Origin: Erysipelotrichaceae bacterium
GTDB taxonomy: Bacteria > Bacillota_I > Bacilli_A > Erysipelotrichales > Erysipelotrichaceae
DNA: 64,000 bases
Reading direction: 5' to 3'
Assembly: GCA_017550145.1 (NCBI GenBank)
Contig: JAFZQG010000004.1
Span: 1-64,000 of the forward strand
Positions 18,303 through 26,796 of the stretch are shown in pieces; position 1 is the stretch's first letter; the number at the start of each line of letters is the position of its first letter. The notes below the pieces were generated by a model. That model had not been told where the DNA came from, made no database searches, and saw only the letters and a list, made by a program, of their open reading frames with translations. The translations under genes and the position numbers were made by a program.

Positions 18303-18779
18303 TTATAGTTCGACGGTCTTTGTCTTACAGATCAGATCGAAACCGCTTTGGGCTTCGCTGTTGGTCAGTACTCTTAATCCCAGTAAGGCATAAGGAACCC
18401 CTGATAGGAAATATAATGATATACACTTGATCAGGGTCCTGATGATCAGCACGAGTTTAAACGGGATTCTGCCTTTTTCGTTTAGCGGAACGATCTTTAA
18501 GCCCATCAGTTTCTTGCCTAAGGAAGCATCAAAGATCATCTGAGTAATCATCTCATAGACAAACACGATCCCGATCACGATCAGCCAGGAAATATTGAAA
18601 TAGTAGTAAGCCATCCTCGCAGCCTCTTCGCTTTCATAGGAAAGATCCATCTGTTGTCTGACGGCATAGAAATCAGGTTTACCTGTGATCTTGTACATCA
18701 CAAAACAGACGGCCATTACAATGGCAGCATCGATTATAAAAGCCAGGATACGGCGGAACTTCTTACTGTCTAAACTCAT
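18303..18779 (-). CDS. RDD family membrane protein
   Basis: 158 residues with three or four membrane helices. The N-terminus KKFRRILAFIIDAAIV has the RDD-family Arg and Asp pattern, and the later MIFDASLGKKLMGLKI is the family's second conserved block. The role is unknown; some family members affect ion transport. It follows the PTS permease gene, separated by a strong hairpin at 18798-18826. The AAAGGAGAA ribosome site is good. Confidence 0.85.
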   Translation of the reverse strand: MSLDSKKFRRILAFIIDAAIVMAVCFVMYKITGKPDFYAVRQQMDLSYESEEAARMAYYYFNISWLIVIGIVFVYEMITQMIFDASLGKKLMGLKIVPLNEKGRIPFKLVLIIRTLIKCISLYFLSGVPYALLGLRVLTNSEAQSGFDLICKTKTVEL

Positions 18780-18797
18780 TGCGATTCTCCTTTTTAT

Positions 18798-18826
18798 AAG
18801 GGAGATGAAGCTGGTTCATCTCCCTT
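18798..18826 (-). terminator. Strong hairpin between the PTS EIIC and RDD genes
   Basis: Perfect 12-bp stem AAGGGAGATGAA / TTCATCTCCCTT with a 5-nt loop. The minus-strand continuation is ATAAAAAGGAG, not a proper T-run, so it may be a weak terminator or an mRNA-stabilising hairpin. Confidence 0.5.
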
Positions 18827-18857
18827 TATATCTTATGATTCAAACGATATACAAAGC

Positions 18858-20159
18858 TTATTTATTCTCGGATTCGAGTTCTTCCTTGTAGCACTTGTCA
18901 TCATAAGCCTTGATGAATGGGAGCCAGACAAGGAATGAGACAGCCAGACCACAGAGCTGTGATACAGCGCCCATGAAACTACCGGTCGTTAAGAAACCAC
19001 TGATCAGTACCGGACAGGTCCAAGGAACCATGTTGTTGCACAGAGGGAAGAGTCCGATAGCAGTACCGAGATACTGGACCGTCATAGCGGCGATCGGTGA
19101 AAGGATATATGGAATCATCAGGATCGGGTTAAGAACGATCGGCAGACCAAAGGTAACCGGCTCATTGATGTTGAAGATACCCGGAGCAATACCGACTTTA
19201 CCGACATTCTTGAGCAGTTTGGATTTTGCGAATACCAGCATGTAGATAACTACCGGCAGTGTTGCGCCTGAGCCACCCATCCAGACACCGTTCTCATAGA
19301 AGGTGAAGGTAACGATATTTCTGGCACCGTTGTTGATGTTTTCAGCCATGTTGATCAGCCAGAGCGGTTCGAAGATCGGGAAGATAACGATAGCTGAACC
19401 GTGCAAACCGAATGACCAGAGGACATGTTCAACAAGACAGGCGATGAAGGTACCGATATAGGAAGTACCCGCATGTCTTAACGGTGTTGAAATGACATCG
19501 GTAACGAATTCAGGGAAACCACCCCAGACTGTCTTAGCGAAGACGAGACGGATGATGGTGAAGAGAATGATTACAACGATACCCGGAATCAGAGCAGTGA
19601 ACTGTTTGGAAACAGCAGTCGGAACTGAATCAGGAAGCTTGATCGTAACATTCTTCTGAACCAGTGTTCTGTAGATCTCACCGGTAATGATGGCGGTCAA
19701 CAGAGCAGTGAACAGTAATCCGGCATCAAGAGAACCGGCGATCCAGGCATCAACAGCTCCGCCTTCAGCATCAAAAAGAACCGTCGGAACAATAATCGTG
19801 AAGAAAGCAGCCATACCGATAACACCGGCAGGTGTACCGTCGATACCGTAGCTGTTAACCAATGAACTGGTAACACCGTAGCAGGCAACAACAGCGGCAA
19901 TACCGTATGTTGCATTCATGATTACGCCTTCAAAGGCATTCCAGTTCTCGCCAAATGTCTTGGCCATGAAATCGAGGAAACCCTGTACCGGGAATTCCGC
20001 TACGATCATGGAGAAAGCACCCAGGATCAGTAATGGCATCATCATAACGACACCATCACGGAGAGCCAGCAGATGTCTCTGACTGCCTAATTTAGCGGCA
20101 ACCGGCATGAATTTCTCTTCAAAATATTCCATTATTTTGTTTGATTTTTCATTTTGCAT
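18858..20159 (-). CDS. PTS EIIC component, lactose/cellobiose family
   Basis: 433 residues with about ten hydrophobic segments. EIIC-Lac/Cel signatures are clear: WGGFPEF..., GGSGATLPVVIYML and the sugar-site stretch FNINEPVTFGLPIVLNP near residue 330. It imports and phosphorylates a disaccharide, probably a beta-glucoside or chito-oligosaccharide. No EIIA, EIIB or phospho-glycosidase gene is adjacent, so it must borrow partners encoded elsewhere. An AGGGG ribosome site precedes the ATG. An inverted repeat GCTTTT-GTTT-AAAAGC at 20205-20220 lies 46 bp upstream and could be an operator. Confidence 0.92.
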   Translation of the reverse strand: MQNEKSNKIMEYFEEKFMPVAAKLGSQRHLLALRDGVVMMMPLLILGAFSMIVAEFPVQGFLDFMAKTFGENWNAFEGVIMNATYGIAAVVACYGVTSSLVNSYGIDGTPAGVIGMAAFFTIIVPTVLFDAEGGAVDAWIAGSLDAGLLFTALLTAIITGEIYRTLVQKNVTIKLPDSVPTAVSKQFTALIPGIVVIILFTIIRLVFAKTVWGGFPEFVTDVISTPLRHAGTSYIGTFIACLVEHVLWSFGLHGSAIVIFPIFEPLWLINMAENINNGARNIVTFTFYENGVWMGGSGATLPVVIYMLVFAKSKLLKNVGKVGIAPGIFNINEPVTFGLPIVLNPILMIPYILSPIAAMTVQYLGTAIGLFPLCNNMVPWTCPVLISGFLTTGSFMGAVSQLCGLAVSFLVWLPFIKAYDDKCYKEELESENK

Positions 20160-20204
20160 AATAATTACCCCTTATTTACATTTTTAATTTGATACTCATC
20201 TCAG

Positions 20205-20220
20205 GCTTTTAAACAAAAGC
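20205..20220. promoter_or_regulatory. Inverted repeat upstream of the PTS permease
   Basis: GCTTTT and AAAAGC separated by 4 nt, about 45 bp before the EIIC start. The position fits an operator or leader hairpin; no regulator is identified. Confidence 0.35.
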
Positions 20221-20284
20221 ATAATCAGAAATATCCATCGTTTGAATCACCTGTCATTCTGTGGTTTTCAAGCCTATGGAATCT

Positions 20285-20497
20285 TTATATATCTTGGCTC
20301 TCTGCAATCTCACCTTCTTTCTTTTCCGTAATCACTTCCAGTTCAAATTCTCTGATATTGATCAGAAATTCCTTCTTGCATTTCGGACAGAATAACGGAA
20401 ACTTTTCAATTACTGTATCTTTTCTGATCTTTACTCTGGTCTTGGATCCGCAGGACGGACATAAGACCCATCTTTCTTCTTCTTTAGCTTTTTCCAT
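20285..20497 (-). CDS. Cys-rich KTR-family small protein
   Basis: 70 residues from the ATG at 20497 (a GTG start at 20515 would add six). It shows the KTR pattern: WVLCPSCGSKTRVKIRKDT, then LFCPKCKKEFLIN, two CxxC pairs likely holding one zinc. Such proteins often travel with conjugative transposons and tetracycline-resistance elements in Firmicutes. No such genes are visible here. The function is unknown. Confidence 0.8.
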   Translation of the reverse strand: MEKAKEEERWVLCPSCGSKTRVKIRKDTVIEKFPLFCPKCKKEFLINIREFELEVITEKKEGEIAESQDI

Positions 20498-20727
20498 ATT
20501 TCTTAAAGTAAGCACGGCGTCTGAGCGTCTGGCTTTGAGGAAAATAACGTGTGTTTTATGGCTGTCACAACCTTAAGAGGAGGAGGATGTTTACACACTT
20601 TATTGCATTATTTCAACTTGATTTAATCTGCACCATTTGTTTTAAAACATATGTTTTGCATCATCAGTTTTAGTATAATATCTCCCAATTAACCCGTCAA
20701 TACCCACCCTTTTTGACCTCTTTTGGC

Positions 20728-20733
20728 TATAAT
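20728..20733 (+). promoter_or_regulatory. -10 box giving a probable leaderless start for ruvX
   Basis: TATAAT followed by 7 nt and then the ruvX ATG at 20741, so the expected transcript start falls at the start codon. No Shine-Dalgarno is present. The -35 is poor. Confidence 0.55.
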
Positions 20734-20740
20734 TATCTAT

Positions 20741-21160
20741 ATGAAATATGTAAGTCTCGACTTAGGAAGCGTCACCTGCGGCATCGCCAAATCCGATACC
20801 GGCAGGCTTGCCCAGCCGGTCAAAACCATCCGCTTTACTCCGGATGATTATGATGAAGCCATCGATAAGATTCTCGAATATCTTAGGGAAGAACAGCCCG
20901 ATCTTATCGTCATGGGCTACCCGTTACTGGAGAATGATGATGAAGGTCCAAGAGCCCAGCTATCCAGAGAGATCGGTGAAATAATCGAACAGGAATCCGG
21001 CATAAAGGTCATCTTACAGGATGAAAGAAATACCACCAAGGATTCGGAACAGTTTCTGATCGCCGCCAATGTCTCAAGAAAAAAGAGAAAGAAGATCATA
21101 GACCAGCAGGCAGCTGTCAGGATCCTGCAGTACTATCTCGATAAGACAAAAGAAGATTGA
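20741..21160 (+). CDS. ruvX: RuvX/YqgF-type Holliday junction resolvase, RNase H fold
   Basis: 139 residues, usual length. The start KYVSLDLGSVTCGIAKSD carries the first catalytic Asp (D7). LIVMGYPLLENDDEG matches the family G.P block, and QDERNTTKDSEQFL contains the conserved DER. The enzyme is involved in 16S rRNA maturation or junction resolution. In many Firmicutes it sits beside alaS and IreB genes, but not here. I chose the ATG at 20741, next to a -10 box. It is followed by a terminator overlapping the stop codon. Confidence 0.9.
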   Translation: MKYVSLDLGSVTCGIAKSDTGRLAQPVKTIRFTPDDYDEAIDKILEYLREEQPDLIVMGYPLLENDDEGPRAQLSREIGEIIEQESGIKVILQDERNTTKDSEQFLIAANVSRKKRKKIIDQQAAVRILQYYLDKTKED

Positions 21161-21178
21161 TCTCTTCTTTTCTTTTTT
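21148..21178 (+). terminator. Terminator of ruvX overlapping the stop codon
   Basis: Stem AAAAGAAGA (21148-21156) / TCTTCTTTT (21163-21171), loop containing the TGA stop, followed by CTTTTTT. Confidence 0.75.
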
Positions 21179-21239
21179 CACATAAAATTCAGGGAAAGTT
21201 CACTCATTAATTTTCTTAATCATTTAGAATAGTAAACAT

Positions 21240-22556
21240 ATGAAAAGAAAGAAGGCCAAAAGCAGGCTGATCGTTTCTCTTATTCTGTTAAATATGTTTC
21301 TGATCATCTTACTGATCGGAATGTTTTATAATGGTTCAAAAGTAAAGATCACTGACCAGTACATCAAGGGTGACGATTTATATCTTGTGTTTGCGGATGA
21401 AGTATCCTGTTCGATCGGTAAAGACGAATGGATCGGTTCAGATGAAAACAACGCCTGTATCATTCCTCTTTCGACCGATCTTGATGATCTGAAAATCAAA
21501 AATTCCAAAGGTTTTATATATAAGAACTACAGCGATATCGATTCAGTTTTACTTAATGATGTCGCTATCGATGATTCACCGATCTATCTGGCAATCTACG
21601 GCAGCGAATATATTGATTATTCTGTAGACGAGGATAATGTCAAAATATCTTTCTCCAGTGATGATGAAAGCATTGCGGAAGTGAATGAAAACGGGAAAGT
21701 CAGCGGCTTAAGTGAAGGCCAGACCACCGTTGAAGCAAGAATCGGGAATATCGCTGTCGAGATCGACATCATCGTTACCGATCTGATCGATCCCGTTAAA
21801 GCGGAATTCGATTACAGTAAACCATTCCTATCACCGGGTCTTTATAGTGAAGAAGACAACGATCTGTTGGATGAGATCATGTTTTCAAGAATCGAAAAAG
21901 CCGGTTATCAGACCAGAGCCGGTGCTGTAGCGGCAGCACGCTTCCTGGCTCTGGAGTTTCCTTACCGCATTCACTACTTCACCGAAAACGGCCGGCTGAT
22001 TTCCTATATCGGTCACTTCTGTGACGGTGAAGGAAGATACTACCACAAAGGGCTCTATCTTCACGAATCAAGATATGCCAATCTGGATCCCGAACTGATC
22101 CTGGATATGCCGGCTGTCTGGGGCGGTAAATTATATGAATATACCAATGAAAGATTCTGGCCGAACGGACTGGACTGCAGCGGTTTTGTCTCCTGGGCTC
22201 TTTTACAGGCCGGATATGATCCGGGGGATCTCGGAGCCGGAATTGCTGAATGGGAAGACTTAAGCGATCTGGGTCCCAAGACCTGGCTTGAATCATCACT
22301 CGATGACGTAAGAACCGGAGACCTGCTGGCAGGCGGCGCAGATCCGATCGAAGGCGGACATATTGCCATGGTCGTAGGCCTTAAGGACGGATACTTCTAT
22401 ATTGCGGAATCCCAGGAAACCAGTGAATACTACTGGGGTTACTGCATCAGAAAATATTCCGCCGAAGAACTGACTCAGTATTTCTTCTGGAGAGTTGACA
22501 TGACTGAGTTCTATGGCGAAGACGGTAATCTTACCGATTACTGGCTCAATTACTAA
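21240..22556 (+). CDS. Membrane-anchored NlpC/P60 wall hydrolase with bacterial Ig-like domain
   Basis: 438 residues. One N-terminal membrane segment (about 8-29) faces the rest outward. An Ig-like BIG2 domain (about 130-180) contains SIAEVNENGKVSGLSEGQTTVEA. The C-terminal NlpC/P60 papain-like domain has the nucleophile C313 in LDCSGFVSW and H374 in EGGHIAMVVG. It probably cuts cell-wall peptides outside the membrane. The region between (about 185-300) shows no known domain. No ribosome site is seen; a TAGAAT box ends 9 nt before the ATG. It converges with the HD-GYP gene. Confidence 0.88.
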   Translation: MKRKKAKSRLIVSLILLNMFLIILLIGMFYNGSKVKITDQYIKGDDLYLVFADEVSCSIGKDEWIGSDENNACIIPLSTDLDDLKIKNSKGFIYKNYSDIDSVLLNDVAIDDSPIYLAIYGSEYIDYSVDEDNVKISFSSDDESIAEVNENGKVSGLSEGQTTVEARIGNIAVEIDIIVTDLIDPVKAEFDYSKPFLSPGLYSEEDNDLLDEIMFSRIEKAGYQTRAGAVAAARFLALEFPYRIHYFTENGRLISYIGHFCDGEGRYYHKGLYLHESRYANLDPELILDMPAVWGGKLYEYTNERFWPNGLDCSGFVSWALLQAGYDPGDLGAGIAEWEDLSDLGPKTWLESSLDDVRTGDLLAGGADPIEGGHIAMVVGLKDGYFYIAESQETSEYYWGYCIRKYSAEELTQYFFWRVDMTEFYGEDGNLTDYWLNY

Positions 22557-22575
22557 AAACAGACCATAAGGCCTG

Positions 22576-23484
22576 TCAGTATTTAACATTTTCCGGAATA
22601 CACGCGGTAAGTTCTTCTTTGGGGATCTTCAGAAAGATCTCAACCAGATCCTTATCGAGCTGCGTTCCCGCAACATCTTTAATGATCTCTATGGCATCTT
22701 CGTGACTGCGCGGTTCTTTATAGGAACGGCGCATCGTAATAGCCGAATAGGTATCCGCAATTGCCAGGATCCGGGCTGCCAGAGGGATCTTTTCATATGG
22801 AAGCGAATAATAGCCTTTCCCATCCTGTCTTTCGTGATGGTATCTGATCCAGTCGGCGATCTCATCGAAAATATGTAACGGTTCCAGGATCTTTACACCC
22901 ATTTCCGGATGGGAACGCATGACCTTCCATTCTTCTTCATCAAGTTTACCCGGCTTATTCAGAATAGATTCCGGTACACCGAGTTTACCTATGTCATGCA
23001 TCAAAGCGGCATACTCCAGGCTCACCGGATTGATCTGATCCTTTATTTCTTCCGGAAGATATCTGTAGAATAGCATCGTTACATTCTTTACACTTTGACT
23101 GTGACCATCAAGGTTTGGGTCTCTGGCATCGATGATGCCGATCAGTACTTCCACGATCTTCAGACCTCTTTCCTTGATACTGCCAAGCAGCGTGAAGATC
23201 AGCGTCAGAGTCAGCATTACAAAGATGCTTCCGAAAAACAGGATCATGGCGATCATGATATCCGGCTTGGAAAAGAAACCGATAAACAGATAACCGAACA
23301 GGAAGAATATCAGCATACCCAGCGACGCATACTTCCACAAAGTGCCGCTGCCCGAAGTAATAACGTCGTTTGAGGAACGGATAAAATTGTAATACCGGAT
23401 GATATTACTCATCATTATCGCCGAACTGACAAGGATAATAATCAGAAATCTGTAATCCATTTTTCCGTTAACAGTAAATTTCAT
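22576..23484 (-). CDS. Membrane HD-GYP cyclic-di-GMP phosphodiesterase
   Basis: 302 residues. Three membrane helices in the first 100 residues are followed by an HD-GYP domain. The HD pair is in MHDIGKLGVPE (H163, D164). The GYP region reads HHERQDGKGYYSLPYEKIP (216-234), so the usual GYP is GYY. Such domains hydrolyse cyclic di-GMP; the metal ligands visible here are kept, so activity is likely. It is divergent from the membrane diguanylate cyclase at 23557 across 72 bp, which suggests a synthesis/breakdown pair. Confidence 0.9.
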   Translation of the reverse strand: MKFTVNGKMDYRFLIIILVSSAIMMSNIIRYYNFIRSSNDVITSGSGTLWKYASLGMLIFFLFGYLFIGFFSKPDIMIAMILFFGSIFVMLTLTLIFTLLGSIKERGLKIVEVLIGIIDARDPNLDGHSQSVKNVTMLFYRYLPEEIKDQINPVSLEYAALMHDIGKLGVPESILNKPGKLDEEEWKVMRSHPEMGVKILEPLHIFDEIADWIRYHHERQDGKGYYSLPYEKIPLAARILAIADTYSAITMRRSYKEPRSHEDAIEIIKDVAGTQLDKDLVEIFLKIPKEELTACIPENVKY

Positions 23485-23556
23485 TTTAGTACTTTTTTTA
23501 TCTGTTTAACAGTAAGCTTTCATGCGATAATTGAATTAATCAAAACAACACATAAT

Positions 23557-25311
23557 ATGGCTGAAACCGATCAGAAAGAAAACGTCCAATCTGCAAGCTG
23601 GGCCAGAAAACTAATTCTTGTCGTTTTTTTATCGGCTTTTTTTATTCTGTTTACGATAAACGGCCTTATTAATCTGCTTAATATCGGTGATGTCGAATAT
23701 ACTGTTTTAGATGATCAGCTTTCAGCTGATGTGTATTTTGCGGATGGGCATTCTGAACACTCCGACAGCAATTACTTCCCGGCTGCCCGCAAAGGCGATA
23801 CGATCGTCGTCCATGTACCATTAAAAGCCCGGAACAGGAAAGACGGACAGGCCATCTGTTTTGATTTCTATAACGGTATCTCTACTGTCTCTTATAAGGA
23901 TAAGGTTCTTTATACCTATGGTGAAGAACGTGTTAATAATAAGTATCACGTCGGACATCTGATCATCTCGGCCGCCATCCCTGATGAAGCCTGGGGTGAT
24001 GAAATAACTCTTACGCTTGTTCCGGAAGAAAAAGATCCATACACCAATCTTAAGAGAGTCCTGTTATTATCGGCTGTCGATGCCCGCTGGTATCCGTTAT
24101 TAAACAACCAGTTTGACTTTATTATCTTCTTCCCGATCCTGATCTTCTCCGGTATCGCCATGATCGCCTTCTTCTTCTCGATGATTCTGGGTTATAAACA
24201 GAGTATTCAGGGTTTCTGCCTGGCTCTGTTCCTGTTTGGCGTAAGCTGCTGGTATCTGGGCTATCAGGGAATCTTCTATCTTTTCTGTGCCAATATCCCG
24301 GTCTGTGCCAATATCGAGTATCAGGCCATGTATATGTTTATGATCCCGTTTCTGGGATACCTGCGCAGAGAGAAACACAACTTTGTTTCCGATAAGATCC
24401 TGCCGGTACTGGAGATTCTGTTTATCATCTTCTTTGTCGGAACAAATACTCTTTATTTCCTGAAGACCGGCATTGACCACTCCGACTTCATCAACTATTA
24501 CCGCGGACTGATCATTCTGTCCTTGCTGGCAGCGGTCGTAAGTATGTTTATGCCGTCAAAGGAGAAAGCAGATATTGCGGATCAGACTTTACGTTACGGA
24601 CTGGTCGCCGTCATGTCTACCGGTATCATCGAGACTGTAAGAATCACGACTGTCTCACTTTTCGATATTGAAGGCAACCGGTTTATTCAGGCTTTCATCT
24701 CGATGAACTTCTCGCGCATCATGATCCTGATCTTCCTGTTCTCGCTGGTATCAAGCTTCATACTGCGTGTCCTTAATAATATCCGTCTTGAAACTCAGCG
24801 TATCCAGTTATCGCGTCTGGCTTATTTTGATTTACTGACCGGTATTCCTAACCGTCAGGACTGTGACCGTAATTTCAACGCCATGACACCGGAACAGTTA
24901 CGTAAATGTGCGGTCCTGTTCTTTGATGCGAATGATCTGAAGATCGCCAACGACAGCTATGGTCATGAATGCGGCGATATCTTACTTAAACTGATCGGAT
25001 CCTCTTTAAAAACAGCCATGGAAAATCATCAGGGATTCTTTGGACGCTACGGCGGAGATGAATTTATTGCCTGTCTCTATGACGGAAACAAGACTAAAGA
25101 AGTCTGTGATAAATTCTATGAGTGTATAGATGAAGCCAATCAGAAAAAACTTCTGCCGTTTGAAGTCAGTGTCGCCTCGGGCCGTGCCGATCTTAAGGAG
25201 CATGAAAACGACACATACAATGACCGTTCACACCTGATCGCAACACTGGTCAGAGAAGCTGATGAGAGAATGTATAAGAATAAACAGGAGATGAAGAAAA
25301 ACCGTCAGTAA
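23557..25311 (+). CDS. Membrane diguanylate cyclase (7TM sensor plus GGDEF)
   Basis: 584 residues. An N-terminal membrane helix, an extracytoplasmic beta-rich domain (about 45-180), seven or so membrane helices (about 185-400), and a GGDEF domain (about 415-580) with intact GGDEF at 499-503. The layout resembles 7TMR-DISM sensors. No RxxD inhibitory site precedes the GGDEF. It should make cyclic di-GMP in response to an unknown outside signal. The divergent neighbour is an HD-GYP phosphodiesterase. No Shine-Dalgarno is visible before the ATG. Confidence 0.9.
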   Translation: MAETDQKENVQSASWARKLILVVFLSAFFILFTINGLINLLNIGDVEYTVLDDQLSADVYFADGHSEHSDSNYFPAARKGDTIVVHVPLKARNRKDGQAICFDFYNGISTVSYKDKVLYTYGEERVNNKYHVGHLIISAAIPDEAWGDEITLTLVPEEKDPYTNLKRVLLLSAVDARWYPLLNNQFDFIIFFPILIFSGIAMIAFFFSMILGYKQSIQGFCLALFLFGVSCWYLGYQGIFYLFCANIPVCANIEYQAMYMFMIPFLGYLRREKHNFVSDKILPVLEILFIIFFVGTNTLYFLKTGIDHSDFINYYRGLIILSLLAAVVSMFMPSKEKADIADQTLRYGLVAVMSTGIIETVRITTVSLFDIEGNRFIQAFISMNFSRIMILIFLFSLVSSFILRVLNNIRLETQRIQLSRLAYFDLLTGIPNRQDCDRNFNAMTPEQLRKCAVLFFDANDLKIANDSYGHECGDILLKLIGSSLKTAMENHQGFFGRYGGDEFIACLYDGNKTKEVCDKFYECIDEANQKKLLPFEVSVASGRADLKEHENDTYNDRSHLIATLVREADERMYKNKQEMKKNRQ

Positions 25312-25335
25312 TCATTTTATACAACAGACCAAACT

Positions 25336-25367
25336 AAAAGCGCTTCTTACACAAAGCGCTTTTCTTT
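25336..25367. terminator. Bidirectional terminator
   Basis: Perfect 10-bp stem AAAAGCGCTT (25336-25345) / AAGCGCTTTT (25354-25363), A-rich before and T-rich after. It serves the converging cyclase and deoxyribosyltransferase-like genes. Confidence 0.85.
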
Positions 25368-25370
25368 AGC

Positions 25371-25790
25371 TTAATGATTAAGGAATTCCAGCAGTTCTTC
25401 CTTATTCCGGCATATCTTATTTAAAGCCATGCGGATCATCAGATTATCCTGACCTTCACACAAGGTCCTTGAATCGCTCTTTAATCCGACACATGGTTTA
25501 CCGGTGGAATAGAAATAACCCAGTGCTACACAGGCTCCTTCATCGGGAACTCTGCCATCAAGCAAGAAGAGGAAGACATCCGAAGCATCCATCGCTTCCT
25601 TATCTTTCTCAAAGACATATCTGTCCTTAGGCATTCCTTCAATGAAGTCCGGCATCTCGGATATCACTCCGCCGTCTCTCTGCGGCAGATAGGTATCAAA
25701 ACCGTTTCCTCTTAAGAAATTATCGATTTGCAGATTGTAGTCCTTTTCATAATCACAATATAAAGGAGCCGCAATATAGATCTTCTTCAT
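25371..25790 (-). CDS. Nucleoside 2-deoxyribosyltransferase-like protein
   Basis: 139 residues. The start KKIYIAAPL and the central DGRVPDEGACVALGYFYSTGKPCVGLKSDSR match the nucleoside 2-deoxyribosyltransferase family. The Glu in DEGACV is the usual nucleophile position. These enzymes swap bases between deoxynucleosides or hydrolyse nucleotide bonds. It starts within 3 nt of the stop of the DUF362 gene and is the last gene of a four-gene unit. Confidence 0.85.
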   Translation of the reverse strand: MKKIYIAAPLYCDYEKDYNLQIDNFLRGNGFDTYLPQRDGGVISEMPDFIEGMPKDRYVFEKDKEAMDASDVFLFLLDGRVPDEGACVALGYFYSTGKPCVGLKSDSRTLCEGQDNLMIRMALNKICRNKEELLEFLNH

Positions 25791-25792
25791 TA

Positions 25793-26779
25793 TCAGAATT
25801 CGATTCTCTTGAAAGGTTTAACGTCCTTGACTGCTTCCTTGGCTGTAATCCTTACTTCGTTATTATCTAAGTCGATCAGGATATAACGGTCATTACCCAT
25901 ACCCAGTTCTTTCATGTATGTAAGCTGACGGAAGCCGTGACGGCTCTGCATTCTTTCCCAGAGAGCCGCATTCTGTTCAGCCGTCATCGCATGAACCAGG
26001 TCAACACAGGCACAGTCGATCGCACAGATATCCGTTGAAGCCAGGATACCCACATTAGGCGTTACTACCGGCTCGGCAGCCAGACCTTCACAGTCACAGG
26101 ATACCGACATGTTTCTCATGACATTTACATAAGTAACATTCTTACCGAAGAAATCGATCGTTGCCTTGGTTGACTCGGAGATCTTCTCCATCAGTTCTTC
26201 TTCATCGACCGCCCATTGTCCTTCTTCACTGGAGTGGATCATGGCCTTACCGATCCTGCCATCCGCACAACCGATACCGATATTCTTATTGGAACCGCCG
26301 AAACCACCCATCGTATGACCCTTGAAATGCGTCAGTGTAAACATCGAATCATAGTTGACCATGTGTGAACCGACTGTCATATGATCAAACCATTTACCGC
26401 CCTTCAAAGGAAGATCGACTGTTCCCTCATCATCAGTGATATCGACCGGACAGAAAGTCCAGCCGTTTACTTCCAATGTCTCACGGTGCTGCTCGGTAGT
26501 ATAACGATCGCCTTCATAATAGGTATTGGTTTCGATGATCGTCGCATCCTTCAAAGACGGAGAGTTCTCCATGACTTCCTTGACCCAGGCGCTAGGTATG
26601 AAGTTCGGTCCGTTCTTTTCACCGGTATGGAGTTTGATGCAGACTTTACCGGTAATATGCTCATTTACTTTTTCATAGGCTTTTCTGATACCTTCAGGAG
26701 AAATGTCTCTGGTGAAATAAACGATCGATTCATTTCCTTTTCTTTCCTCTAATGGTACATAGATGTTTCCGTTTTTCAT
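25793..26779 (-). CDS. DUF362 family protein
   Basis: 328 residues. The stretch MFTLTHFKGHTMGGFGGSNKNIGIGC matches the DUF362 core seen in some iron-sulfur proteins. No 4Fe-4S ferredoxin motif (CxxCxxC) is present; the remaining cysteines (SVSCDCEG, DICAIDCACVD) are scattered. The function is unknown. It lies in a unit with a lipid kinase and a YhhN protein. The ribosome site is only weakly GA-rich. Confidence 0.82.
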   Translation of the reverse strand: MKNGNIYVPLEERKGNESIVYFTRDISPEGIRKAYEKVNEHITGKVCIKLHTGEKNGPNFIPSAWVKEVMENSPSLKDATIIETNTYYEGDRYTTEQHRETLEVNGWTFCPVDITDDEGTVDLPLKGGKWFDHMTVGSHMVNYDSMFTLTHFKGHTMGGFGGSNKNIGIGCADGRIGKAMIHSSEEGQWAVDEEELMEKISESTKATIDFFGKNVTYVNVMRNMSVSCDCEGLAAEPVVTPNVGILASTDICAIDCACVDLVHAMTAEQNAALWERMQSRHGFRQLTYMKELGMGNDRYILIDLDNNEVRITAKEAVKDVKPFKRIEF

Positions 26780-26796
26780 TTCTTTTTCTCTTTCTT

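Noticed and set aside
20587..20673. 28-codon ORF after an AAGAGGAGGAGG stretch
   Set aside because: The GA-rich stretch abuts the ATG with no spacing, and the peptide has no features; it may be chance.
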